A stretch of DNA of 64,000 nt from Laburnicola sp. R22_1 (lineage: Eukaryota; Ascomycota; Dothideomycetes; Pleosporales; Didymosphaeriaceae): assembly GCA_014281115.1 (NCBI GenBank), contig JACONQ010000012.1:1612001-1676000 (forward strand), in the 5' to 3' direction. Below the pieces are notes generated by a model, which was given only the letters and a program-made list of their open reading frames with translations, made no database searches and had not been told where the DNA came from. Both the position numbers and the translations under genes were made by a program. Positions 46,496-57,540 of the stretch are shown one piece after another; position 1 is the first letter of the stretch; the number at the start of each line of letters is the position of its first letter.

Positions 46496-48328
46496 TAAGC
46501 GAGTCGCCCTTACAAGCGAGTCGCCCACCTTGTCAACTCTCTTAGCCTTTTATAGCCTGTACATCCACAACGCAATAAAATAATATTAATATAAGAGCTG
46601 TCCTAGTTCAAGTAGTATCTACAGTACGCTTTTCACACGTTTGTGAGTTATGGCCAGTCTCTCTGCAGCGACCGCAGCGCGCTAAGGCCTGCCGGCTCGT
46701 ACCTGATCGCGCCTTGCCTTGACGCGTTTCTCCCTTAAGTTGCTGCTTAATAGCCCTTTGAGTAATAATATCCTCTCCCTCTGCCTTTGATAGGGTGCCT
46801 TGCTTCTGGATCCGCTTCTTTTTGCGATTCTTGCGCGTTGTGGCGGCCTTATTTGCTCTCTTAAGGCTTAAGATTCGCTCGCGCATAAGCGCCATTTGAT
46901 GCATTGCTTTAGAAGAGCCTCTTTCTAGCTGATTAAGCCTCTTAACAATAGAAGCAGGTGACGAGCTCTTATGCGCGCGAATCCGCTCGCGAATCAACGT
47001 TGATTAAGCCTCTAGTTCGCGCACATTGCTGGGTGTTTTGGCCTCCCACACAGCCTCTGGTAGGGTTGCTGGCGACGGCGTCCTTAGCTTAACATTAAGC
47101 TTTGAGATCACTACCTCTGGATTGTGTGGGGCTAGTCCGGCGCCCTAAAAGCTTGCGCAGATATTCTCCTTTGTGATTGACTGGTCGTAGGCGGCGCGGA
47201 AGGCAGGTAGGAACTCAAGCTTGGTGATATGGTTGATATGGTCGCGTATCAGGCTCGACACTTGGCACCCGTACGCCCGCTTTAATGGCGAGAAACAGCC
47301 AACGTCTAGCGGCTGCAGGAGGTGCGACGAATGTGGCGGCATACAGAGAGTATAGATATTGTTATCCTTGCAGATTTCTTGGAATTTGAGCGACTTGTGG
47401 CTCTTATGGCCGTCAAGTATAAGCAGCTGGCGCGCGCCTACCCTACGCGCTGCTATATGCTTGATAAAGTGCTGTAGCCAGGCAATACTAAGCTTGTTGG
47501 TAGTCCAACTGTTGTTGCTGAGCCTGATAGTCCAGTCGCCTGGTATATCCTTGCCCTTATACTAGGCAGAGAGGTGATACTGGCCAGCGAAAATGACAAA
47601 GGGCGGGATTGCCCACCTGGCAGCGTTGATTCTATAGATCACTGTGACCCATTCGCGATTGCCTGGCTGGATTGCTTTTGGCCAGCTACGTCTCTCTGAT
47701 CCTGTGACAACTAGCTGGGAGGATATCTTGCCCATTAGAAAGCCAGTCTTGTCGAAGTTGAAGGTGTCCTTGTCGTGGATACTGTAGGTGGCCTTCGTAC
47801 GCGCTACGAGGTTAAACCAGCGTTGTATAGCTTCTGGATCCTCGCAGAGCGCTCTCTGGTGGTCGTACGGTCGATTAAACCGCGTAGTAAGGCTGTCTGT
47901 TCGCTTGACAAAGTTTCTAGGCCACTGTTGACCGACCTGGCCACTGCCGCGCTCAGCGAGCAACTTATCCGCCATATTCCGCACAGCTTCTAGAGTAGGC
48001 GCAAACCCTCGCGAATCTAGATCAAGTATATACTCGATAATCACCTCCTCTTCTAGCTTGGTAAGCTTTCTTGAGTTGGGCTGGCAATCGCGTCGCGCAG
48101 GCTTCCCGGCGCGTCGGTCGCGCAGCGTTGATCGGGGGACATTATAAGCCCGTACAGCCTCTCGTACAGTCTGAATTTGGTTCTGATTAATAGCTAGGAT
48201 AGCAAGGTAGATATCTGCTTCGTTGCAGGGCAATTGAGTAGAAGTTGGTTGAGCCATTGTAGTTTGTAGGTGACGCGTCGTAGAAAGTTGACGAGGTGGG
48301 CGACTCGCTTGTAAGGGCGACTCGCTTA
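46496..48328 (-). mobile_element. Pogo/Fot1-type transposon C
   Basis: 1,833 bp between TA (46494-46495) and TA (48329-48330). Inverted ends start TAAGCGAGTCGCCCTTACAA and hold AAGCGAGTCGCCC twice at 17-bp spacing. It directly abuts A on one side and D on the other, sharing TA dinucleotides. Confidence 0.93.
46608..48257 (-). pseudogene. Transposase of element C (three stops)
   Basis: A 550-codon frame starting MAQPTSTQLPCNEADIYLA. Motifs in order: helix-turn-helix (AVRAYNVPRSTLRDRR), second DNA-binding domain, DDE core NFDKTGFLMG, LILDGHKSH and HLLQPLDVGCF, Lys/Arg-rich region, and a C-terminal zinc knuckle CGRCRETGHNSQTC. Stops are TAG at 47562-47564, TAG at 47145-47147 and TAA at 47004-47006. 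All are explainable by C-to-T on one strand at CpA. There is no frameshift. Confidence 0.92.
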
Positions 48329-48330
48329 TA

Positions 48331-49032
48331 ACGTGTCCGTGCGCGTGATGCGCCACTTCGCGTGATGCGCCGCTTTTTACTAGGAAAATCAAGAAAAACA
48401 AGGAAGTTTAAAGCAGTATAACTCTTTAACTACCTTTCCTTTTTAAAATCTTCCTTTATTAAAGTTATTAAGAAAGACCATCTCTATAACTTTAGAATTT
48501 TAGTTTTCTAATAATAATTAGTTTTAAGAAAAAAGTATAAAGTCCTAAAATTCAAGTCCCTAAAATTTAAAAATAATACTTTTTAGGTATAAAGTATACC
48601 ATTTAGAATATATTTTGTATTAGAACTTTTTCTTATAAAGAGCTACTTAAGAAGATAGATTATCTTTCCTAATTTATTTTTCTTAAAAAAATAAAAAGAT
48701 AATCTAACTTTTTAGTTAAGAGTTTTATTAAAAAGAACCTAATATAAAATGTGTTCTAAATAGTATACTTTATACCTAAAAAAGTATTATTTTTAAATTT
48801 TAGGGACTTGAATTTTAGGACTTTTATACTTTTTCTTAAAACTAATTATTATTAGAAAACTAAAATTCTAAAGTTATAGAGATGGTCTTTCTTAATAACT
48901 TTAATAAAGGAAGATTTTAAAAAGGAAAGGTAGTTAAAGAGTTATACTGCTTTAAACTTCCTTGTTTTTCTTGATTTTCCTAGTAAAAAGCGGCGCATCA
49001 CGCGAAGTGGCGCATCACGCGCACGGACACGT
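48331..49032. mobile_element. Element D: 702-bp near-complete palindrome
   Basis: Flanked by TA (48329-48330; 49033-49034). The two arms of about 330 bp are almost perfect inverted copies around an AT-rich centre near 48665-48700. The termini start ACGTGTCCGTGCGCGTGATG and contain CGCGTGATGCGCC twice at 17-bp spacing, the same layout as element A, and share CCGTGCGCGT with it. No coding capacity. It is probably a non-autonomous foldback derivative moved by an A-like transposase (inference). Confidence 0.9.
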
Positions 49033-49170
49033 TAATCTAGGTTATCACTAAAGTACCATTGATAAGCTTTCGCCACTTAATACGTATTTGAATATCTTAT
49101 CCAAGCCTTAGAGCCTCATTACGATGGTAGGAAGTTCTCATTAGCTTTGTTCCCCTTATCGCACGCGAAT

Positions 49171-51177
49171 TCATACTATATCTACCTCTTCTATCACTAA
49201 AGACCCTTGTTTCACTTTCAGAGCAGCCTCACCATTCATCAACCCCAGAACGTAGCAAGTTCCTAGGTGTATATATCGTGTTCCTTCTTTCCGGAGAAGT
49301 ACCGGACAAGGACAACCTTGTATCACACCAATCATATCCCCAACTTGGATGTTATTCAGACCAGATCCTATGTAGCCAGCGCTTGTATGAAACAAATGGT
49401 GTCGTTCCTTCAAGGAACGTGTCAGATGGGGTCTAAGCAAATGCCCTTGATCTATAATGCTCCATTCAACCGCTTCTTCGAACTTCCAGCAGCCATGTAT
49501 TGCTTCATTAGGGAATGCTGTTTGGAAAAAGGACATTACGTGGTTTTCAAAGCCTACTCCTAACTCTTCAATACTTGACCGTAGAGTATCAAAGATTGGT
49601 GTGTTCGAAAGAAGGCCGTCAAGAAAGTAAACTGTCGCTAAAAGCAACCTCTGCATAGGGAGACAGTCAGAATCATCATAGTAATCTTGGAGTCCAGGGA
49701 AGCCATCTGCCAATATTGCGCGCAGGATTGCTTGCAAATAATTGACATTGGCTCGGGTTTCGATATCTGCCCTCTTCTGGACCAAGTTTCGGTGGAGGCG
49801 CGCGAAATTGGCCGAATTCGTATCAAAAATCGGCTCAGCTTCCGAAATCGTATCGCAGATGCATGCGTTGACGCGTAAATGACGCTCATCTTGTACTCGC
49901 GCCTGGAAGGAGCAGAGCGCGTCCATGCCATGGTCAGAATGGGAGGCTCGAGCGGGGAAAGCTTCCCAGCTATCAATCAAAGAAATTGTCTGCCAGTTGG
50001 GAACCCAAGACGGCAATCTTGGTTCTAATGTATCCGGAGGGTAAAGAGCTGCACCTGCAAAACGCAGAAGGTATAGGTCCCCAATATCTGCAATATATTT
50101 GGACATCAGGTATGAATATACCTCTGATGTGCTTTTTCCATAGTCCGGAGTAATAACATTCCCAAGAAGACCTTGTAAGGCGAAAACTTTGTCTTTAGGG
50201 TCCGTAGCCTGGTATTCCAGAGTAGAGAAAATTGCCTCGAGTTTATCTGCATCGCTCATCTGTTCGGAAGTCCTCGAATACTCTCGGAACTCGTCGACAG
50301 TCATAATGTATGCAGTTGGGATCCACTCACTGCACCTAAGAAGATACAGTAATTCATAGGGTAAAATCCCCTCCCCCAGTCTTGACATTGGAGTGAACTG
50401 TCTGATTAGTTGGACAGAGCTTATCATACTCTGGTAATCAAGAATATGCTGGCCAACCATGATCCAGAGACTCTGGGCGAGCGCCATCTCTTGGAGGACC
50501 CACACTCGACGCCAATATGGTGCTGAGAAGAATGATTTAAGTGAAACCCAGACTTTATTAGAAACACCGTCGAGATTACGCTCCACTTCTAAGAACGAGG
50601 GCTAATCGTGCATCCAGTTCAGATCTTCCAGCCAGTCTGGCACGGACCCTGCCACATGCTGGACAGACTTCATCGCTGTAATAGCAGATGTCATCTCTCC
50701 ATCGTTGTCTGCGCCTAACCACGAAACGACTGTTGATGCTTTTGAGTAGATAGCTCCCATGAGCTGAACTTGGTGAGACTTTTCTTCATCGTCGTCCTGG
50801 TTGATACAGATTCTACCAACCCAAATCAGTGGCGATAGTGGACTAGATTCTCGAAAGGTTGCGGTGCGCATGTGTCGGACGGCCGAAGCTAGGTTTCTTC
50901 CTACGCTTGTGATCTTGTCATTGACGTAAATAATCTCCGATTTTGAGGCGTGGTCCCATCTGTAAGAAAGGGCTGTATATTTTTTCTCCGTGTCCAAGGC
51001 AACAGTTATAAGACGACATGAAACATGGTCATCTTCTTCCCCTGACGGTAGAATCTCGAGAAGTCTGATTGAACTAATGTCTCTAGACAATCTTTCATAC
51101 AGAATTGTGCACTTGGAGGCGTGATATTTTTCTAGGGCATGAAAAGGCTCCGTGTTGCATGACAATATAGTCCGCAA
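49171..51177 (-). pseudogene. HET-domain gene with one in-frame TAG
   Basis: A 669-codon frame interrupted only by TAG at 50602-50604 (codon 192). The HET domain shows YTALSYRWDH (usual YxALSYxWG), LIWVGRICINQDD (usual LWIDAICINQ) and the third block YWRRVWVLQEMALAQ just after the stop. HET proteins control heterokaryon incompatibility and programmed cell death between strains in the cytoplasm (family knowledge). The C-terminal 350 residues fit large fungal HET proteins (DKVFALQGLLG; PDYGKSTSEVY). CAG-to-TAG is the simplest cause. A truncated protein would lose the third block, so loss of function is likely unless the stop is polymorphic or read through. Confidence 0.85.
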
Positions 51178-51490
51178 GGTGTAGCTATTACGATAGGAGT
51201 GACCGGCCGCTCTCTGGCCTCAAGATCTGTCTCGGCTTTTACTGGAAGCGGTCCCGATCTTTCTGACCTCCAGCCGGGTATGTAGTACTCTCTGCCCGCG
51301 GCGTAATAGGGAATAGGAAACGGTTATATGTTCGACGAAGGCAACGTAGTAATTCGTGTCGGCGGCGATAAGGACTTGATATGGTACTCGAGGATTGGTA
51401 TGACGGCAACGAGGTGGACGAAGAGGGTGTAAACACGGTCTATTGCATAGCTGGTGTCGATGGCAGAGTTGCCTACGGCGCCTCTGCTCG
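51178..51490. other. Intergenic region upstream of the HET gene
   Basis: Probably the HET promoter. No separate gene is recognised. It ends at the left copy of the 10-bp target duplication of the MULE-like element. Confidence 0.35.
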
Positions 51491-51500
51491 CTTTTCTAAC

Positions 51501-52023
51501 CGGCAAATTTCCGCCACACCACTGCTTGGCGTAATAATTTCCCATCTACCACTGTATTGAATACACTACCACACACGTGACGTCATCTCGTAAAATTGCA
51601 CAAATGCCACTTTTTCTATCCCAAATGCCACTGATTCTAACCCAATAAAATTTAGCGGCCCCGCGCCAACAGGCGGTTGACCCCCAGCTGATGGGCGGTT
51701 GTCCCCCGTAAGCTAGGCGGCCGACAGCCTACGGTGTTTCGTGAGTACCCTACCACACAACACCAAAACAACAACCTCATAATACAGACTCTGACCTATC
51801 CCTTTTAATTTGCTGCTTTTGTCTACTGCCCGAGAGCGTCTGGGGGAGGCGCGAAGCCCACTAACAGAACGGTGGCATTTGGGACGGGGGTTGTGGCATG
51901 TGGGATAGAAACAGTGGCATTTGGGATATTTTACGGGCTGAGGTCACGTGTGTGGTAGTGTATTTGAAACAGTGGTAGATGGGAAATTATTACGCCAAGC
52001 AGTGGTGTGGCGGAAATTTGCCG
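51501..52023. mobile_element. MULE-like MITE, 523 bp, 10-bp target duplication
   Basis: The ends are long inverted repeats (over 90 bp, few mismatches) starting CGGCAAATTTCCGCCACACC. CTTTTCTAAC flanks it on both sides (51491-51500; 52024-52033). Long terminal repeats with a 9-11 bp duplication characterise Mutator-like elements. The interior repeats short GGCATTTGGGA-type motifs and is noncoding, so the element is non-autonomous. Confidence 0.85.
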
Positions 52024-52033
52024 CTTTTCTAAC

Positions 52034-52618
52034 TGTAATTATTACGTGAGACGTACTAATAGCGTTAGGCTTGTATCGATATTACTATACTGCGCCGCAA
52101 AAATAAGCTAACCCTTATACAATAGTTAATAGTTTTGATAAACAGAATCTAATGTGCATAGAACCCTAACATAGTTGCTTCCCAAAGCAACAACAAGAAA
52201 ATATTTGGAGATAACCTTGTCAAGATTACAGCAGAGCTGGGGAGGGTTGAAGCGAGGTCTGAGGCCTATAAATGCCAACACATCATCCGACGACGATCTC
52301 TTGTCTTCTCCACCGTCAATGTTCTCGCAATGCCCTCTGGATATAAATGTATTAGCTGGAACAGCTAGAGGTCCTATCTCTTCTACGTTGTTGCTAACGT
52401 CGGCCCTGGAGGAAGCACGCGTCCGCTCGCCGTCGCCTACCGCCAAGGCAATGATGTTAGCCGCTCGCCTCCGCCACGCTTCTGGAGTCTTATTAACGAC
52501 ATCCTGAGTCTACTTAAGGTGCTGTCGGAAACTGCGAACTGCGCCCCCTTGAGACAGAGTGGGCGCTGGGGATAGACTAGTATCGTCAACGCTAGGATGC
52601 GGACACGGAAGCAAATCG
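52034..52618. other. Intergenic region
   Basis: Frames on both strands near 52126-52507 lack recognisable motifs and overlap each other antisense, so none is called. It borders repeat R3 copy 1. Confidence 0.35.
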
Positions 52619-52989
52619 TTGCAACCGACATGATTTTGTCGGTGGAGGGGCCGAAATTTTTCGGGCGATATGTGACTCACAAGGACACGGAAGCAAAGTC
52701 GGCTGCACTGCCTAACTCGCCGCAGCCTCCATTTCGTGGTTGGAGGGATGAAATTTGGCAGCCCGAGCTACCGCAAAATGACGCCCTCAGAGAGTTTCCC
52801 TTTACCAGTATGTGCCTTGTCTCGGGCTTGTTACGGGGCAACGAAAGCACTCGTACTGGCGACGTGCAGCTTCAGCCGCTATCAGCCCCCTTTTATGGTA
52901 ACTGTCTAGAGTACGGCATGGTGGTTGTCGACATTTCGAACCTGGGGCACGTCAAGTACGGCATTGTCGCCTACATGGCCCACGTTTAG
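52597..52989 (+). pseudogene. Hypothetical protein fragment fused to repeat R3
   Basis: An open frame whose first 30 codons lie in R3 (VATDMILSVEGPKFFG) and whose remainder reads like protein (FPFTSMCLVSGLLRGNES; YGMVVVDISNLGHVKYGIV). It stops at TAG (52987-52989), but the same frame goes on for about 35 further codons (YHSKTGGWDPVEDDPPKK), so TAG may be a nonsense change. Family unknown, start unsupported. It may be the body of the element that R3 terminates. Confidence 0.4.
52619..52690 (+). repeat. Repeat R3, copy 1
   Basis: TTGCAACCGACATGATTTTG followed by TCGGTGGAGGGGCCG and GGGCGATATGTGACTCACAA. The core CCGACA..TGTCGG can pair as a hairpin. This is the best preserved copy; the others are C-to-T mutated or shorter. 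Confidence 0.75.
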
Positions 52990-54720
52990 TATCACTCCAA
53001 AACCGGTGGCTGGGATCCCGTAGAGGATGATCCGCCCAAAAAGAACCCAATGCTGTACTTGTTGACGAGAGACCCAGCCTACCTTTGTCTATTCTTGACT
53101 ATGTGCGTAAATACTATTTTATCTATAAGACGCATCTCTTGTTGAGTCGAGCAAGCTGGTACGCCCCACGAGGTGCAGTACTATGTACACCATTGAGCTA
53201 TTAATAATTTTTCTCGCACGCCCACAGTCGTATACCCATTTTCACAAACTTTGTGTCACAACCTTGAAATATGCTCTTTTATGTTTGACGGTAGGAGGGA
53301 TTACTGCTATTTTGTCTTTTGTTTCTTATGCGAAAACTACTGATTTGTTGAAAAGCAAACCGTACCCACTTCCATAAAGAATTGACTCGCAGTTTCTGGG
53401 GGCGTCCATAGCTCCGAGGGCAGCTGCAACTGCATCTTGGCCAAGTCTGATATAAATTAAGGCCGCTATAAGCCTCTAGACATATATACACGATCAACTA
53501 ATGTCTGGATGAAGGATGGCTGCGATGAGTAGTCTAGCAGTTACATTGTCCGTCTGCTATGATCTTGTTTATCGTATAATCTAGCAATGAATATTTCACG
53601 TAGGGGAGTAGTATCATCATGTCAGCAATACTTGATCGAAATAAGACTATAAATGGTTTCTGAAAAGTTCTAGGCGTTTGTGGTAAATCACACTCATCTC
53701 TTAGTACCATACCTTGGTGGGCTTTTGCGAAATGGTAATGTACGGCTGCCGATTTGATCCGTGAATAGTGTCTCCGCAAAATGGTTAGGATTGGGAATAT
53801 GAGAATACGATTAGGCCCCTCACATTTTCTGATAGCTCTTTAAGGGCAATCTCAAAGACTGTCGCCAGTGGTTTGTCATACAGACTTATTACCGCAAGGT
53901 GCTTATTATATGTTTAATTTTGCTTTTTAAGCTAAATAGTTTAATTTTAAACTAAATAAAGTAGCACTAAACACTCCTCTTATAATTAATTTATAAAATA
54001 GTAATAGTAATAGTAAATTTAGTAATTATTTTTATAAGTAGTAATATTTATAAAGCGCCTTAATATATACTATATACTCTAAGTAAAACTATTACCTTTT
54101 TTAATATACTTAATAAGGAATTATATTTTTTTAGCTCTTTTTTAATAAATATAGTATTTTTTTAATTTTTAGTACTATATATTAGTAATTACATAAGATT
54201 AAGTTAATAAGTGTACCTTTAGGTAAGTTATAGCACCTTACTATTACTTTCTTAAGGACTTTAATATTATCTATCTTTCTATTATTACCCTCTTTTTCCT
54301 CCTTCTTCTTCTTCTCCTTTTTCTTTTTCCTCCTTTTTTCTTTTTCCTTCCTTCTTAAATAGCTATATATAAGCATAGTAGCACTTACTATTAGTAAGTA
54401 TTATTAGTAAATAGTTAGAATAGCGTAAATAAGATTTTAATTTTAAATTTATTTATATTATAAGCGTTAATAAGTATAGTAAAGTTAAAGTTAAACTTAC
54501 TATAATAAACTAGATAGGTTATTATCTAAATAGTAGTTATATAAGTATTTCTAAAACTATAGTTAAGGAACACTAATAGAGAAGGGATAAGTAAATGCAG
54601 CTGTTAGAAATATGCTAGCGTGCCTTTTAATATTGCTATAGCTTCCCTTACTAGCAAAGTATAATAGTTGCATATAATAAAACTTTGAAGTATAGTTATA
54701 TTAAACTTTAGTTGAGCTTC
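52990..54720. other. AT-rich gene-free stretch
   Basis: 52,990-53,880 has moderate composition and no gene. 53,890-54,720 is a RIP-like AT island with a pyrimidine-rich run (CTTCTTTTTCC type) near 54290-54355. With R3 copies in opposite orientation at 52619 and 54721 it could be the body of one degraded element of about 2.2 kb. Confidence 0.4.
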
Positions 54721-54787
54721 TTATAAGTTACTTATTGGCTAAAATTTTTTTAGCCCCTTCTACTAACAAAATTGTGTTAGTTGCAAT
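54721..54787 (-). repeat. Repeat R3, copy 2 (RIP-altered)
   Basis: Reverse complement reads TTGCAACTAACACAATTTTG and continues GGGGCTAAAAAAATTTTAGC, with AAGTAACTTATAAG corresponding to TGTGACTCACAAG of copy 1. C-to-T differences dominate. Confidence 0.7.
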
Positions 54788-55018
54788 AATTGGTTTGTCA
54801 TACTGCTTAGGAGTACAGACAGCACTGACCTCCCGCGCGTGACACGATGTCTTCAGGTAAGTACGTAAGCAAACAATACCGGCTGCTCATGCCAGGTGCG
54901 GCGGGCCACCTTCCGCCCACACTGCGAGCCTCCTCCCAATTTCCTTCCGCCTTTTCTATCCTTCTTCATTCACAGTTCCTAACCTCTCTTTGATTCGGTC
55001 TCACCCTTGAGCCAAACT

Positions 55019-56638
55019 ATGGTAGAGGGGCTTGTGTCGCGCCTACGCGCGCTCTCCTGAGTCATCAATGAGCTTGTTACAGTGTCCGGCGCTCCCGGTG
55101 CGTCTTTGGGCATCTTGCATCATGGCGAGGTGATATACACGGAGGGCTTTGGGTTCTACGACGAGACACGAGAACTTCCCGACGAGAACACGATTTATTA
55201 CCTGGCGTCGTTGAGCAAGACCTTCACTGCATCCACAATAGCGACGCTCGTGGAGCGGGGCAAGCTAGAATGGAAGACTCCCGTGTCGTTGGTCCTGCCT
55301 CGCTTTCAGCACTGGGATCCAAACGTTCAAGAGAATGCAACCATTGTCGACTTTTTGGCGCATAGGAGCGGCCTCGCACCTAAGAACAATATCTGGAGCG
55401 CAGAATTTGGCCAGAGTACCATGAGCAAGGATGCTGTAATACCCATGGTCAATAGCTTGGAAAAGCTCTTCGAGTTGGGAGTAGGATTCAAGTACAATAA
55501 CTGGGGTTATGCAATTGCTGACGAAATCATCACCTCGCTCAGCGGGGAGTTTTCATGGGGAACCGCACTCAAGAAGAATATCTTCGATCCTCTTGGAATG
55601 ACCCGTACCATTACTTCCAACAGATCAGATCTGGATAACCGCGCTGAGCCCTATCAAGCCTTATCGACCCTCAAGCCGCACCACCTGACTCCTCGACCAC
55701 AATTCGAAGACGGTCATATTATGCAAGGTGCTGTTGGCGTACAGAGCAGTATCGCAGACTTGCTGAAGTACTACAAAGCGCTCCTCTCCGCCTGGGATGA
55801 CCAGACTCAACAAGGAACCTCCAAATCTTCAGGCAATCCTCTTGTCCAAGTTCCAACGCTTTTGCAAGCCCATGCCAACATGTTTGAACTACCCTCTGGG
55901 AATGAGAATTCGTACGCACTCGCTTGGGCTCGCACAGAGTTTCCTGCACCACTGGGTAGCATTGGACTGAATCCTACTTACATACCTGAGATGCCGATCG
56001 TTGGGAAGAATCTACCAAAACCCAGACTGGGCTTCTGGCATCAGGGTAGCAGCATGTGCGCATTGAACTTTGTTACGCTTCTCCCGGATACTCACACGAC
56101 AGTGGTGGTCTTGAGTAATGGCTTGGCCAATAATGATGTCGCGGATTGGATCGGCCAGCTTCTCCTGCAGACTATCTTCGAGGATCCCGAACCTGTTGAT
56201 TACCTTGAGTTGGCTAAGCTCAGTGCGAGGAACTCCAACGCTCGATGGCCAAAGATCAAAGAGGACCTCGAGAAAGAACGCACACCAGGGACTACCCATC
56301 TCCCGCTATCTTCCTATGTGGGTCAGTTTTACAACAAGATAAAGACGTTCAAGTTAGTGTTTCGGTTGCAAGAATCGCAACTACAGCTTTGTTTTCAAGG
56401 CAATCACGAATTCTGGTATCCTATGGAGCATTATGAGAACGATGTCTTCACTTGGGTTCTGACTCGAGATGAAAATGTTCAGCGCGGCAGATTCCCGGTC
56501 ACTTGGCGGGCATTTTACAGGATGCGATTTCAAAAAGGAGACGATAGCAACATTGAGAGTCTCATCTGGGAGCATGATGGCGCATATGATGCTGGAGAGG
56601 TCTTCTATCGTCTCGAAAGTGACGCTGAGAAGCTGTGA
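55019..56638 (+). pseudogene. Beta-lactamase/serine hydrolase-like gene with early TGA
   Basis: Fungal class C beta-lactamase-like fold: SLSK gives the SxxK nucleophile motif, YNN in FKYNNWGYA gives YxN, and FWHQGSS supplies the HxG third motif. A C-terminal beta-rich domain follows (LSSYVGQFYNK). The frame from ATG 55019 reads MVEGLVSRLRALS, then TGA (55058-55060), then VINELVTVSGAPGASLG, which is the usual family N-terminus. So codon 14 is probably a nonsense change. Alternative: ATG 54847 splices at GTAAGT (54857) to TTACAG (55082), giving MSSVSGAPGASLG and bypassing the stop. The second model keeps a whole catalytic domain but lacks the first helix. Such proteins often act on esters or amides in secondary metabolism. 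Confidence 0.7.
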
Positions 56639-57493
56639 GGGGATGCACTAGGCATTTCTGTAAGACACCGCTCACTTTAAAGTAGCTATCAGCCTGTCGC
56701 TAGCAATAGTTTCTTGGGACATTCAGGTCAGGGAGTGACTCAGATACTTCGACCTGTCTCGACAGGCAATGCCCATCTCGTCAAGTATCACATTCTTTTA
56801 CCATGCCCACATAACTCAATACACTGATTTAAGCACTCTATGCACGGAACGTATCAGTTGCATGTGATGAACCAAGCATTTGAAACGCCACGCGCGATGC
56901 CACGGCTGAATACGTGCCGCCTGTGGCCTGCTTGTGTACGTAAAAGAAACAAATGACATATGTTAGGCTTCCGGCGCTCGCAAGTGGACTCGTCTGCAGG
57001 TTCCAAGTGCTTACTTGCAGCTCGAACGAATGCTGTGTTACCCAATTCAGGACTAATTCATTTCTGCTGCCGTGTTGCATTTAATTCGAGGAATTCCAAT
57101 GCAGATCTGCCTTAGAGCGAAGCTGTAATGCTGTACGGAAATGGCGCAGCCGAACTTCTGAAGATCTGCAAGTACCAATGTCGTCCACTAGGTTTCGGTC
57201 AGCAAGGACTTTCTATTATACATAAGGACTTAGCGCACTCCAAGTCACCAGGTGTTAATGGACCATTGGAGCGACCAAACTTTGAGGCCGTATGCATAGT
57301 GGACAGAAACGCCAATAAGCGATAGCTAAAGGGGCTTGCTGCTCACTGCAATGAGATATCATAATGAAACACAATAGGTTGAAGATCGTCAAGTGTTTCT
57401 TTCTCCCAGAAATTCAGGCCTGAGCAGGCTCGCCACAGCCTACCAGCCTGTAACGCCCTCAATGCCAGCATCCCATGATGTTGCGGCAGCTGC

Positions 57494-57540
57494 AAAAAAA
57501 TTTCGGCCCCTTCCACCGACAAAATCGTGTCGGTTGCAAC
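57494..57540 (-). repeat. Repeat R3, copy 3
   Basis: Reverse complement begins GTTGCAACCGACACGATTTT and ends GGGGCCGAAATTTTTTT. The downstream part present in the other copies is absent or diverged. Confidence 0.65.

Noticed and set aside
54290..54355. Lys/Glu-rich frame on the minus strand near 54182-54376
   Set aside because: Produced by a pyrimidine-rich simple tract within an AT island; low complexity only.
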